The translations under genes and the position numbers were made by a program. A DNA stretch of 64,000 nucleotides from Erythrobacter sp. (GTDB lineage: Bacteria > Pseudomonadota > Alphaproteobacteria > Sphingomonadales > Sphingomonadaceae): contig NZ_CP050265.1 in assembly GCF_011765465.1 (NCBI RefSeq), forward strand, positions 2,892,425-2,956,424, read 5' to 3'. How positions within the stretch are numbered: the stretch's first letter is position 1; every line of letters starts with the position of its first letter. Below are positions 56,352 to 63,442 of the stretch, one piece after another. Under the pieces are notes generated by a model. It ran no database searches and had not been told where the DNA came from. It was given only the letters and a program-made list of their open reading frames with translations.

Positions 56352-56653
56352 AGGACGTCCCACACGCCGAGGCGGAAAGCGATCCCGATCAGCAGCAGGG
56401 CGAGTGCTGCGCGAATCGCCCATTCGACGAACGCCTTCCACGCGCTGGCCTTGGCATCGCGCCAGGCCTGCAGCAATTCGCGCAACTCGCCGAGATCGCC
56501 CTCGGCCTGCGCATCGTCGAGCCCCAGGCGTTCGAGAATCCGGTCGGCGGCGAGTTCGCTCGTCTCCTCGACGATCGCGCGGAGCGTGACCAGTTCGGCG
56601 CCTTCCTCGTTGGCCTGCTTCATCAGGGTGGCGAGCATCGCGGGACGGGTCAT
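56348..56653 (-). CDS. GTA g3.5 protein (DUF6127 type)
   Basis: 101 residues. MLATLMKQANEEGAELVTLRAIVEETSELAADRILERLGL (in parts) is a helical head, followed by a C-terminal membrane-type helix (WAIRAALALLLIGIAFRLGVW, about 78-98). It matches small DUF6127 proteins found between portal and protease in alphaproteobacterial GTAs. Function unknown. It overlaps its neighbours by four bases on both sides. Confidence 0.85.
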   Translation of the reverse strand: MTRPAMLATLMKQANEEGAELVTLRAIVEETSELAADRILERLGLDDAQAEGDLGELRELLQAWRDAKASAWKAFVEWAIRAALALLLIGIAFRLGVWDVL

Positions 56654-57806
56654 GGGGCATTCTCCTCAGCCGAAAATCCGAGCAATCTCCGCTTTTCCTC
56701 GCGACTCAGGAAATCGGCATCGCTGACCTGTTTCCAGAGCCGCTCGCGGTCCTCGGAAAGCGCGGTTATCCGATCGAGGTCGATCGCCACCGAGGCTTCC
56801 GGGAACCATGCCTCGAGCCCCTCGCCGAGCGCCGAGAAAAGCTTGTGGGCGAGCGGCAGCAAGGTCAGCCGCCACAGCGCCCGGTTCGCTTCGCGATAAT
56901 TCGAATAGGTGTTGTCGCCGGGCAGGCCGAGCAGCATCGGCGGAACCCCGAAAGCGAGCGCTATCTCCCGCGCGGCGGCGCTCTTCAGCGTCGCGAAATC
57001 CATGTCCGCCGGAGACAGCGCCATGCTCTGCCACTTCAGCCCCCCATCGAGCAGCAGGGGGCGCCCGGCGTTGAGAGCCCCGGAGAAGGCTCGCTCGAGT
57101 TCTTCTTTCAACCGGTCGAATTGGTCCCTGGTGAGGCACGCCCCATCCTCGCCCTCATAGACGAGCGCGCCGGAAGGCCGCGCCGCGTTCTCGAGCAGCG
57201 ACTGGTTCCAGGCCGTGGCCGCGTTATGCACGAGGATCGCCCGGTATGCCGCCGCGAGCGATCCCGCCCCGAGATGGTCGTCGAGCGGATGCATGGCCTT
57301 GATCTGGATGATCGCCGGCCAGCCGTCCTCGTCCTCTGCCGGGATCGTGATGCCTTCGCCACCGACTTCGTAACGGTACGCCTGCGGCCAGCCATCGGAG
57401 CCCGCGACGATCGAGACGCGGTCGGGCCGCAGCGCGAACAGTTCGACCGGTTTGCCCGATGCGTCCTTGAGTATCTGCACGTAGCCATTTCCGTGCAGCA
57501 GGACGTGCGCCGCGAGGCTTTCGACCAGCGGCTGGCCTGCGCTCGTAGCGTTGACCAGTCGGGCAAGGTCCGGGTTGCTGCAGGCTAGCGGGGCCTGCCC
57601 GATGCCCTCCGCCACTATCCGGACTGCCCGCTGCGCGATAGGGTTGGCGAGATAGGCCGCCTCGACTGCACGGCGATAATCGAACGCCCGGACGGTTTCT
57701 CCGGGCCCGAAGGCGGGCAGGCATCCCTGCAGGTATCCGGGAACAGCGGCACACGGTTTCGCTCCCCGCCCTTGAAGGCGGAGAGCAGCGCGTCGAGCAG
57801 AGCCAT
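56650..57806 (-). pseudogene. GTA portal protein (g3), interrupted by a single-base frameshift
   Basis: ATG 57806 with AAGGAA upstream begins MALLDALLSAFKGGERNRVP and LFPDT, a plausible portal N-terminus. That frame then stops at 57615-57617. From about 57734 the expected sequence continues in another frame: AFGPGETVRAFDYRRAVEAA, YLANPIAQRAVRIVAEGIGQ and on through GDNTYSNYREANRALWRLTLLP to residue end EENAP. The join needs one extra base near ACCTGCAGG (57731-57736). Without it only a 321-residue product from internal GTG 57615 is possible. A mutation, a strain-specific loss, recoding or a sequencing error could explain this. Confidence 0.75.
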
Positions 57807-57844
57807 GGTAATTCCTTCTTGTTTTCCGGTCGCGGGCGAACCGC

Positions 57845-59170
57845 TTAGATCTGGCTGACGCGCGGGCGGGCTGCGCGCGTCAGCATCAGTTCGGTAAGCG
57901 CCCAGACGAGTGCATCGGCACGGTCGGGACTGCGGCCGGGGCCGACATATTCCCCTCCGAGCATCAATCCGCACAATTGGTCCTCGAGCCGGGCGAACAT
58001 CCCGCGATGCCGGACCCTGCCTGCCCCGTAGAGCGCAGCGACAGGTTCGGCGCGGGCGACCTTGCCGCGGCTGGCGTGGACCAGCTTGATTGGCAGGGCG
58101 CGGTCGGCGGCGCGCAGGACGCTTTCGACCATTGATCCGCCCTGGTTCGCTTCGGCCACCACCCGGTCCGCCTCCCAGCCCTCGGCCGCAGCCGCGACCG
58201 CGGCGGCCCAGCGATCAGGTGTCGCATTGCCGATCGAGCAATCCGCCAGCACGCGTGACAATCCGTCGGTGCCGAGCGCGGCGACGATGATGCCGCATTC
58301 GTCGCCCTCTGCCGAAGCCGGCGGGTCGACCGCTACCACCACCCGTCCATGCGCGGGGCAGTCACCGCTTTCTCGTACGGCATCGAGCAGCGTGCGCTGC
58401 CACAGGGCTCCGTCGATGTCGCGGACCATTTCACCGCCGATTTCCTGCCGGGCCAGTTGGCTCCCCGCGAATTCGGCCTCGATCGCTTTGAGGAACCGCT
58501 CTGGCAGATTGGCCGCGTTATCGTGCGTCGATCCGCGGGTGACTACCGTGGCTCCGTCCTTTTCCTGCTCAAGCAGGCGTTCGACCAATGGGACGGGCCG
58601 CGGTGTCGTCGTGACCGCGATCCGCTGTTCCCGCCCAAGGCGTAGCCCCATCAACAGGTTGTCCCAGCACCGCGTCGCGCGTTGGTGTGAAACCGGCCAC
58701 TTGCCGATCTCGTCGCACCAGGCGTGGCTGTGCTGGGGCCCGCGCAAGGCTTCCGGCTCAAGCGCGCTGTAAAGGCGCGCCTGCGCCCCATTGGCGAAGC
58801 GCAATCGGCGCAGCGATGGTTCGAACAGCGGTCTGCGATCGGGCGGGCAGCAGGCGAGGATTCCGCTTTCGCCCTCGACCATGACGGCCCGTGCCTCTTC
58901 GAGCGAAGCCGAGATGAGCGCGATGCGCGCCTGCGGATGCTCTTCCGCGACCGCCCGCACCCATTCGGCCCCGGCCCGCGTCTTGCCGAAGCCGCGACCG
59001 GCCATTACCAGCCAGACCCGCCAGTCGCCGGGAGGAGCGAGTTGGGCCGGACGTGCGAAAAGGCGCCAGTGATAGGCGAATTCGCTGCGTTCCGCGGCAG
59101 TCAGCCTGTCCGCCAGTTCCACGGTCCGCTGCGGGGCGGCGTGGGCGAGGCATTCGAGCGGTTCGGTCAT
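57845..59170 (-). CDS. GTA terminase large subunit (g2)
   Basis: 441 residues. The ATPase Walker A is VMAGRGFGKTRAGAEWV (GRGFGKT 58-64), followed by AGVE-type ARIALISASLEEARAVMVEG and RLRFANGAQARLYSALEPE. The nuclease domain (about 240-440) carries RVVVAVDPPASAEGDECGIIV with acidic residues for metal, and ADRVVAEANQGGSMVESVL. It packages random host DNA in GTAs. ATG overlaps the preceding stop by four bases. Confidence 0.94.
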   Translation of the reverse strand: MTEPLECLAHAAPQRTVELADRLTAAERSEFAYHWRLFARPAQLAPPGDWRVWLVMAGRGFGKTRAGAEWVRAVAEEHPQARIALISASLEEARAVMVEGESGILACCPPDRRPLFEPSLRRLRFANGAQARLYSALEPEALRGPQHSHAWCDEIGKWPVSHQRATRCWDNLLMGLRLGREQRIAVTTTPRPVPLVERLLEQEKDGATVVTRGSTHDNAANLPERFLKAIEAEFAGSQLARQEIGGEMVRDIDGALWQRTLLDAVRESGDCPAHGRVVVAVDPPASAEGDECGIIVAALGTDGLSRVLADCSIGNATPDRWAAAVAAAAEGWEADRVVAEANQGGSMVESVLRAADRALPIKLVHASRGKVARAEPVAALYGAGRVRHRGMFARLEDQLCGLMLGGEYVGPGRSPDRADALVWALTELMLTRAARPRVSQI

Positions 59171-59628
59171 CGGTCCGGTTCCGGTTCGGCCGCGTCCTCC
59201 GCGATCCGCTGCCTGATGTCGGCGATCTTGCGGTCGATCGAGGCCCTGATTTCGGCAGCGGTGACCTCGCGCCGTCCCGCTTGCGAACGCGCAGCGTCAT
59301 CGCGGTGAAGAGCGAGCAGGCGGATCGCGGCGGCGAATTCGTATTTCGTGCCCTCCCGAGCAAGCAGGTCGCCTTCACGCAGTCTGCGGAGCATCTCCAT
59401 TTCCAGGTCTTCGTATCCCCGCTCGAGTGCGAGCGCCCAAGCGTTGGCGAAACCGGGTTCGTTCCGGCGCGCACGGTATACTCTTGCCTTCGAGACTCCG
59501 GCGCGCTCGGCGGAGCGTGCGACGCTGGAGCTTTGTTCGAGATGGGCGATGAACAGATCCCGCCAGCGGGGATGGACGCGTTCGTGGGCCTTGCACCCGG
59601 TTCCTTCCGGGTGCGGCGTTTCCTTCAT
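59167..59628 (-). CDS. GTA terminase small subunit (g1), helix-turn-helix
   Basis: 153 residues, first gene of the cluster. SSSVARSAERAGVSKARVYRA (residues about 32-52) is a homeodomain-like helix-turn-helix, followed by EPGFANAWALALERGYEDLEMEMLRR and a charged coiled C-terminus. This matches GTA g1 small terminases, which lack the pac-site specificity of phage relatives. ATG 59628 follows an AT-rich regulatory region. Confidence 0.85.
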   Translation of the reverse strand: MKETPHPEGTGCKAHERVHPRWRDLFIAHLEQSSSVARSAERAGVSKARVYRARRNEPGFANAWALALERGYEDLEMEMLRRLREGDLLAREGTKYEFAAAIRLLALHRDDAARSQAGRREVTAAEIRASIDRKIADIRQRIAEDAAEPEPDR

Positions 59629-59790
59629 CCAGGAGCCTCTTTGGAAATCAGAGCGGGGAGGGGCGCGACAGGAATGGCTGACGAGGACGTGCCCGCCGAA
59701 TCGACACTATCGCGATACTGATATGTGTTAACCCGATAGCGTCACAGTGTCAATATAAAATAACCGATATGGTAAACATATGCGTCTTGC
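59629..59790 (-). promoter_or_regulatory. AT-rich upstream region of the GTA operon with palindromes
   Basis: This gap is markedly AT-rich. On the minus strand TTGACA (59753-59748) could serve as a -35, with TAACAC or TTAACA 16-17 bases on as a weak -10. A perfect 10-bp palindrome TATCGCGATA (59708-59717) and a related half-site CGATAG (59734-59739) flank the candidate -10. Plausible binding places for a GTA activator; no known consensus is claimed. Confidence 0.45.
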
Positions 59791-59847
59791 GTGGGGCCGC
59801 GTGCTGGCCTACTGCCCACGCCGCCCCTCAAGGAAAGGCCGCATCTC

Positions 59848-60507
59848 TTGGCTTGGTTGCGCAGGCTCTATAACTGGACGATGGACAAGGCCGCGCACCG
59901 TCAGGCGCAGTGGTGGCTGGCGTTCTTCTGCTTCATCGAGGCGAGCTTTTTCCCGATACCGCCGCATCCCCTGCTTGGCCTGATGTGCCTTGCTGAGCCG
60001 AAGAAGGCGCTGCGCTTCGGCATCATTGCGACACTTGCTTCCGTCGCCGGCGGGATGCTCGGCTATGCGATCGGTTGGGGGCTTTACGGCAGTGTCGGTG
60101 AATGGCTGATCGCGACTCTAGGTTACGCCGACGTCTTTCCGGCGGCCCAGTGCCGGTTCGCGGAGCTTGGTCCATGGGCGGTGTTCCTCGGAGGGGCGAC
60201 ACCGGTGCCGTTCAAGCTGATGACGCTCACCGCGGGCTTCATGGAGATGGCCCTCGTGCCCTTCATCCTCGCCAGCCTCGCCGGGCGCGGTCTCGTTTTC
60301 GTGGTCGTCGGCGGGCTGTTCAGGTTCTTCGGCGCTCCGATCAAGGCCTTCATCGAGCGCTATCTCGGCCTGGTGACGACCGCCTTCGCGGTGCTGGTCG
60401 TTGCAGGCTTCGTCTTCGTCACGCAAATACGCGGAGCGGACGACGAGTCACCGGCGGGCGAACAAGCCTGCGAAATCGCTGTCCCCGTCGATCAGGGCAC
60501 CGACTGA
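59848..60507 (+). CDS. YqaA/DedA-type VTT-domain membrane protein
   Basis: 219 residues from TTG 59848, which has AAGGAAAGG about nine bases upstream and gives the family start LAWLRRLYNWTMDKAAH. Earlier GTG 59791 and later ATG 59881 are alternatives. The VTT (SNARE-associated) core shows in FIEASFFPIPPHPLLGLMCL, LASVAGGMLGYAIGW and FLGGATPVPFKLMTLTAGF. Four or five membrane segments; the family is linked to lipid scrambling or undecaprenyl phosphate recycling. It converges with spt. Confidence 0.85.
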   Translation: MAWLRRLYNWTMDKAAHRQAQWWLAFFCFIEASFFPIPPHPLLGLMCLAEPKKALRFGIIATLASVAGGMLGYAIGWGLYGSVGEWLIATLGYADVFPAAQCRFAELGPWAVFLGGATPVPFKLMTLTAGFMEMALVPFILASLAGRGLVFVVVGGLFRFFGAPIKAFIERYLGLVTTAFAVLVVAGFVFVTQIRGADDESPAGEQACEIAVPVDQGTD

Positions 60508-60517
60508 CCGGTAGGGT

Positions 60518-61762
60518 TCAGGAAATGATCCCGACCGCCTTGCCGGCGCGTTCGAACATCGCGAGGATAGTTTCGACTTCTTCGCTAGAATGCTCGGCGC
60601 AGAGCGAGCAGCGCAGCAGTGTCATGCCCGCGGGCGTTGCTGGCGGCCGCGCTAGATTGACGTAGAGCCCTTCTTTCAGGAGCGCTTCCCACATCATTGC
60701 GCCCTGCTCGAGATCGGGCATGATCACCGCGACGATCGCGCTTTGCGGTTCGTTCGTGCCCAGCTTGAACCCCAATTCGGTCAATCCAGCGTGGAGGCGC
60801 CTCGAATTCTCCCACAGGTGCGCGCGCTTGTTCGCGCCGTGCATCAGCTTGCGGATCGAGGTCGCCGCGGTCGCCACCACGCTCGGCGGCAGGCTCGCGG
60901 TGAAGACATAGGGGCGGCAAACCAGCCGCAGGATCTCGAATTTCGGATGGTTCGACACGCAGAAACCGCCGACCGTGCCGACGCTCTTGGAGAACGTGCC
61001 GATGATGAAATCGACATCGTCGATGACACCTTGCTCCTCGCACACGCCGCGTCCGTTTTCGCCAATAAAGCCCATCGAATGCGCTTCATCGACCAGCACC
61101 ATGGCGCCATATTTCTTGGCGATCGCGACCATCTCCTTGAGCGGTGCGACATCGCCGAGCATCGAATAGACGCCTTCGAGGATGACGAGCTTGCCGGCGT
61201 CCTGGGGAATGCGACGGAGGCGCTTTTCCATCGCCTCTATGTCGTTGTGCTTGAACGGCACGACTTCGGCCTTGCCCATGGCGCACCCGTCGTAGATCGA
61301 GGCATGGCTGTCGATGTCGAGGACGATGTAATCGCCCTTGCCTGCGATGGTCGAGATGATGCCGAGATTGGCCTGGTATCCGGTCGAAAAGACCATCGCG
61401 TGGTCCATCCCGTAGAATTCGCGCAGCGCGTCCTCGCATTCGCGGTGGCCCTGATAGGTTCCGTTGAGAACCCGGCTGCCGGTCGTGCCCGATCCGTAAT
61501 TGTCGAGGGCTTCCTTCCCTGCCTCGAGCACGTCGGGGTCGAAGGTCATGCCCATGTAGTTGTAGGTGCCGAGCAGGATCGTGTCGCGCCCGTTGCAGAT
61601 CGCCCGCGTCGGGCTCAGCACCTTTTCCATGACGAGGCTGAACGGATCCTCGACCCCGCGTGCGAGCAGCGCTTCGCGGGTCTGGATAATGGGGTCGAAC
61701 TTGGCGAAAAGGTCGCGTTCGCTTCCCGAGCCGCCGCCGGGGGGAGGAGTCATGTCATTCAT
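60518..61762 (-). CDS. spt: Serine palmitoyltransferase
   Basis: 414 residues, PLP-dependent alpha-oxoamine synthase. It condenses L-serine with palmitoyl-CoA (or acyl carrier) to 3-ketodihydrosphingosine, the first sphingolipid step. Very like the soluble Sphingomonas paucimobilis enzyme: LLGTYNYMGMTFDPDVLEAG, VFSTGYQANLGIISTIAGKG, DIDSHASIYDG (H153), VDEAHSMGFIG, PLP Lys in IIGTFSKSVGTVGGF (K259), and YVFTASLPPSVVATA. It forms an operon with the acyl carrier protein upstream of it. Confidence 0.95.
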   Translation of the reverse strand: MNDMTPPPGGGSGSERDLFAKFDPIIQTREALLARGVEDPFSLVMEKVLSPTRAICNGRDTILLGTYNYMGMTFDPDVLEAGKEALDNYGSGTTGSRVLNGTYQGHRECEDALREFYGMDHAMVFSTGYQANLGIISTIAGKGDYIVLDIDSHASIYDGCAMGKAEVVPFKHNDIEAMEKRLRRIPQDAGKLVILEGVYSMLGDVAPLKEMVAIAKKYGAMVLVDEAHSMGFIGENGRGVCEEQGVIDDVDFIIGTFSKSVGTVGGFCVSNHPKFEILRLVCRPYVFTASLPPSVVATAATSIRKLMHGANKRAHLWENSRRLHAGLTELGFKLGTNEPQSAIVAVIMPDLEQGAMMWEALLKEGLYVNLARPPATPAGMTLLRCSLCAEHSSEEVETILAMFERAGKAVGIIS

Positions 61763-61776
61763 GGCGACGCCTTCTA

Positions 61777-62019
61777 TCAGCTATCCTGCAGCTTGTGGAC
61801 CGCGCTGACGAGCTGTCCGTAGGTCTCGATCTCGGCCTGCTGGTTCATACTGATGATGATGTCGAATTCGTCCTCGATCGCGGCAACGAAATCCATCACC
61901 GTGAGGCTGTCGAATTCGAGATCCCCGGCAAAGGTGGTCGCGGGCGTGATCTCGATGCCCTTCTTGTTGAAGGGCTCGATCAGTGCGCGGATGCGCTCGT
62001 CGACATCGGCTTCGGTCAT
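61777..62019 (-). CDS. Acyl carrier protein linked to serine palmitoyltransferase
   Basis: 80 residues from ATG 62019. The phosphopantetheine Ser is in GDLEFDSLTVMDFVAAIEDE (S38), the DSL-type motif with FDSL. The gene lies 14 bases before spt on the same strand. In Caulobacter and sphingomonads a dedicated carrier protein of this kind delivers the fatty acyl chain to Spt. The longer frame to 62241 is spurious. Confidence 0.92.
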   Translation of the reverse strand: MTEADVDERIRALIEPFNKKGIEITPATTFAGDLEFDSLTVMDFVAAIEDEFDIIISMNQQAEIETYGQLVSAVHKLQDS

Positions 62020-62151
62020 CGGGGGAGGTTCTTTCTCGCTGGAGGGGCGCACGGTTCCGTAGCTTCGTGTGCAAAGCGGCTCGATGCGCGCCTTGTCAAG
62101 CCCGGAACCGGCTGGCACATCGGTGGGCGTTGCAGATCGGGGGCGGCAAAG

Positions 62152-62733
62152 GTGGACCAGGCGGGCAATGCGGCGGATGCCGGGCAAGGCAGGGACAAGG
62201 GAGATGCAAGAGAGCCGGATTGGTCCGCCAACGCGATCCATCTCCTGCGCACCACGCAGATCAACACACTGACCTTGTCACAAATGGCCGACCAGAAGGC
62301 CAACATCATGATCGGTGCGACCTTCGTGGTTTTTTCGCTGTCGGTCACGCGCCTTATGGGCGAAACGATCACCTTTGCCACCTTGTGCCTTGCGGCAACG
62401 GCCTTCTTCTCCTCCCTGTGCGCGGTGATTGCGGTTCTCCCAACCGTCGGGGTTCTGCCAAGGCGGGATGAGCAGCAAAACCTGCTTTTCTTCGGGCACT
62501 TCGCTGTACTCGACGAAGAGCAGTGGAAATCCCGCCTGCGCGAAGAACTTCAAGACGATGGCGCCGTGTTCGATACGATGATGCATGACATCTACCAGAA
62601 CGGTCGGGTTCTGCACCGGCGCAAGTATCGCTTCCTCGCCTATGGCTACCGGATCTTTCTCGGCGGTCTCCTGCTCACCATGATCGTCTTTGCCTGGGAA
62701 TATTCGGCCGAGGCGTCGGCGCTGGCGACCTAG
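62152..62733 (+). CDS. Orphan PycTM-type membrane protein (Pycsar effector family, DUF5706)
   Basis: 193 residues from GTG 62152. After a polar head, AIHLLRTTQINTLTLSQMADQKANIMIGA is the typical helix entering the first membrane segment (IMIGATFVVFSLSVTRLM). A second follows (LCLAATAFFSSLCAVIAVL), and a third is near the end (YRIFLGGLLLTMIVFAWEY). The KAN-M and RR/K-type YRFLAYGYRIF features match the effector family that, when coupled to a uridylate or cytidylate cyclase, kills phage-infected cells. No cyclase gene is adjacent. Single copies occur in many alphaproteobacteria with no proven defence role. Confidence 0.8.
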   Translation: MDQAGNAADAGQGRDKGDAREPDWSANAIHLLRTTQINTLTLSQMADQKANIMIGATFVVFSLSVTRLMGETITFATLCLAATAFFSSLCAVIAVLPTVGVLPRRDEQQNLLFFGHFAVLDEEQWKSRLREELQDDGAVFDTMMHDIYQNGRVLHRRKYRFLAYGYRIFLGGLLLTMIVFAWEYSAEASALAT

Positions 62734-63104
62734 TTCGGCAGCAGCGCCTTGACCGCACTCATGAAGGGGCTGATCGATACCGGCTTGGCGAGATAGCCTG
62801 ATGCACCGGCGGAACGGATGCGATCCTCGTCGCCCTTGGCCGCGAAGGCCGTGACGGCGAGCACCGGGATTGCCCGAAGCGCCGTGTCGCGCCGTGCGGC
62901 CTCGATCAATTCGACACCGGAAATCCCCGGGAGCTGGATATCCATGATGATAAGATCGGGCGTCATAGCTCGCGCCGTCTCGAGAACCTTGCCCCCGTCC
63001 GCAACCGGCTCGACTTCGAAACCGTTCGCCTTGAGCACGTCGCAGAACAATTTCCGGTTGAGGTCGTTGTCCTCGACCACCATTATTCGCTTCGTCACAG
63101 TCAC
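62730..63104 (-). CDS. divK: Single-domain response regulator, DivK-like
   Basis: 124 residues, receiver domain only. Acidic pocket E11-D12 in VVEDNDLNRKLF, phospho-acceptor D55 in IIMDIQLPGISGVELI, Thr/Ser in VLAVTAFAAKGDEDRI, and conserved Lys in YLAKPVSI. High similarity in pattern to Caulobacter DivK, which controls DivJ/PleC and thereby CtrA. It shares a CTAG stop with the PycTM gene and is divergent from the DUF3572 gene. Confidence 0.9.
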   Translation of the reverse strand: MTVTKRIMVVEDNDLNRKLFCDVLKANGFEVEPVADGGKVLETARAMTPDLIIMDIQLPGISGVELIEAARRDTALRAIPVLAVTAFAAKGDEDRIRSAGASGYLAKPVSISPFMSAVKALLPN

Positions 63105-63154
63105 GCCCCGTTTTGCCCTGCGAGCGAGCGTAACCCTACCTGGAGGTCGCTACA

Positions 63155-63442
63155 ATCCCGGATCGCCCCGAAACCGCGCCCGGCCGCGCCGCCCTGAGCG
63201 CGCAAACGCTCGCCCTTGCAGCGCTCGGCTGGGTGCTGGAGGACGACGAACGCGCGGACCGGTATCTCGAACTGACCGGGCTCGATCCCGATTCGCTGCG
63301 CGCAGGGCTGGGCGATCCGTCCGTGCTCGGCTCGGCACTCGATTTTCTCGCCAATCACGAACCCGATCTCCTCAGGGCGGCCGAAGCGCTGGCCGTAACG
63401 CCCGAGGAACTGATTTCTGCCCGGAAGGAACTGACCCGATGA
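63155..63442 (+). CDS. DUF3572-family protein, probable non-ATG start
   Basis: 95 residues if read from ATC 63155. TLALAALGWVLEDDERADRYLELTGLDPDSL (in parts), GDPSVLGSALDFLANHEPDLL and TPEELISARKEL match the small helical DUF3572 family of alphaproteobacteria. The frame is closed by TAA at 63131-63133 and has no ATG, GTG or TTG before GTG 63233, which would cut off the conserved first helix. GGAGGT lies seven bases before ATC. Often encoded beside divK; the stop overlaps the next gene (ATGA). Confidence 0.75.
   Translation: MPDRPETAPGRAALSAQTLALAALGWVLEDDERADRYLELTGLDPDSLRAGLGDPSVLGSALDFLANHEPDLLRAAEALAVTPEELISARKELTR

Larger units (their letters stand above)
45713..59628 (-). mobile_element. 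Gene transfer agent (RcGTA-like) head-tail gene cluster
   Basis: Seventeen tightly packed minus-strand genes follow the order of the Rhodobacter capsulatus GTA: terminase small and large, portal, g3.5, prohead protease, capsid, connector, g8 (DUF3168), g9 tail tube, g10, g10.1, short tape measure, DUF2460, DUF2163, NlpC/P60 peptidase, g15. There is no integrase, repressor, replication, holin or lysin gene and no direct repeats marking att sites. This fits a domesticated GTA rather than a prophage. Codon usage matches the host. A DUF2793 gene ends it. Whether it is functional is uncertain because the portal gene is frameshifted. Confidence 0.88.

Noticed and set aside
57615..57974. A separate 119-residue gene ahead of the portal gene
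   Set aside because: Its first 25 residues fit the portal N-terminus and the remainder is the portal sequence read out of frame; better explained by a frameshift.
45713..59628. Reading the phage-like genes as an active prophage
   Set aside because: No integrase, repressor, replication or lysis genes and no att repeats; gene order and short tape measure are those of a GTA.
62152..62733. Calling a complete Pycsar defence system
   Set aside because: Only the effector-like membrane gene is present; neighbours are spt, its carrier protein and divK, and no cyclase is seen.
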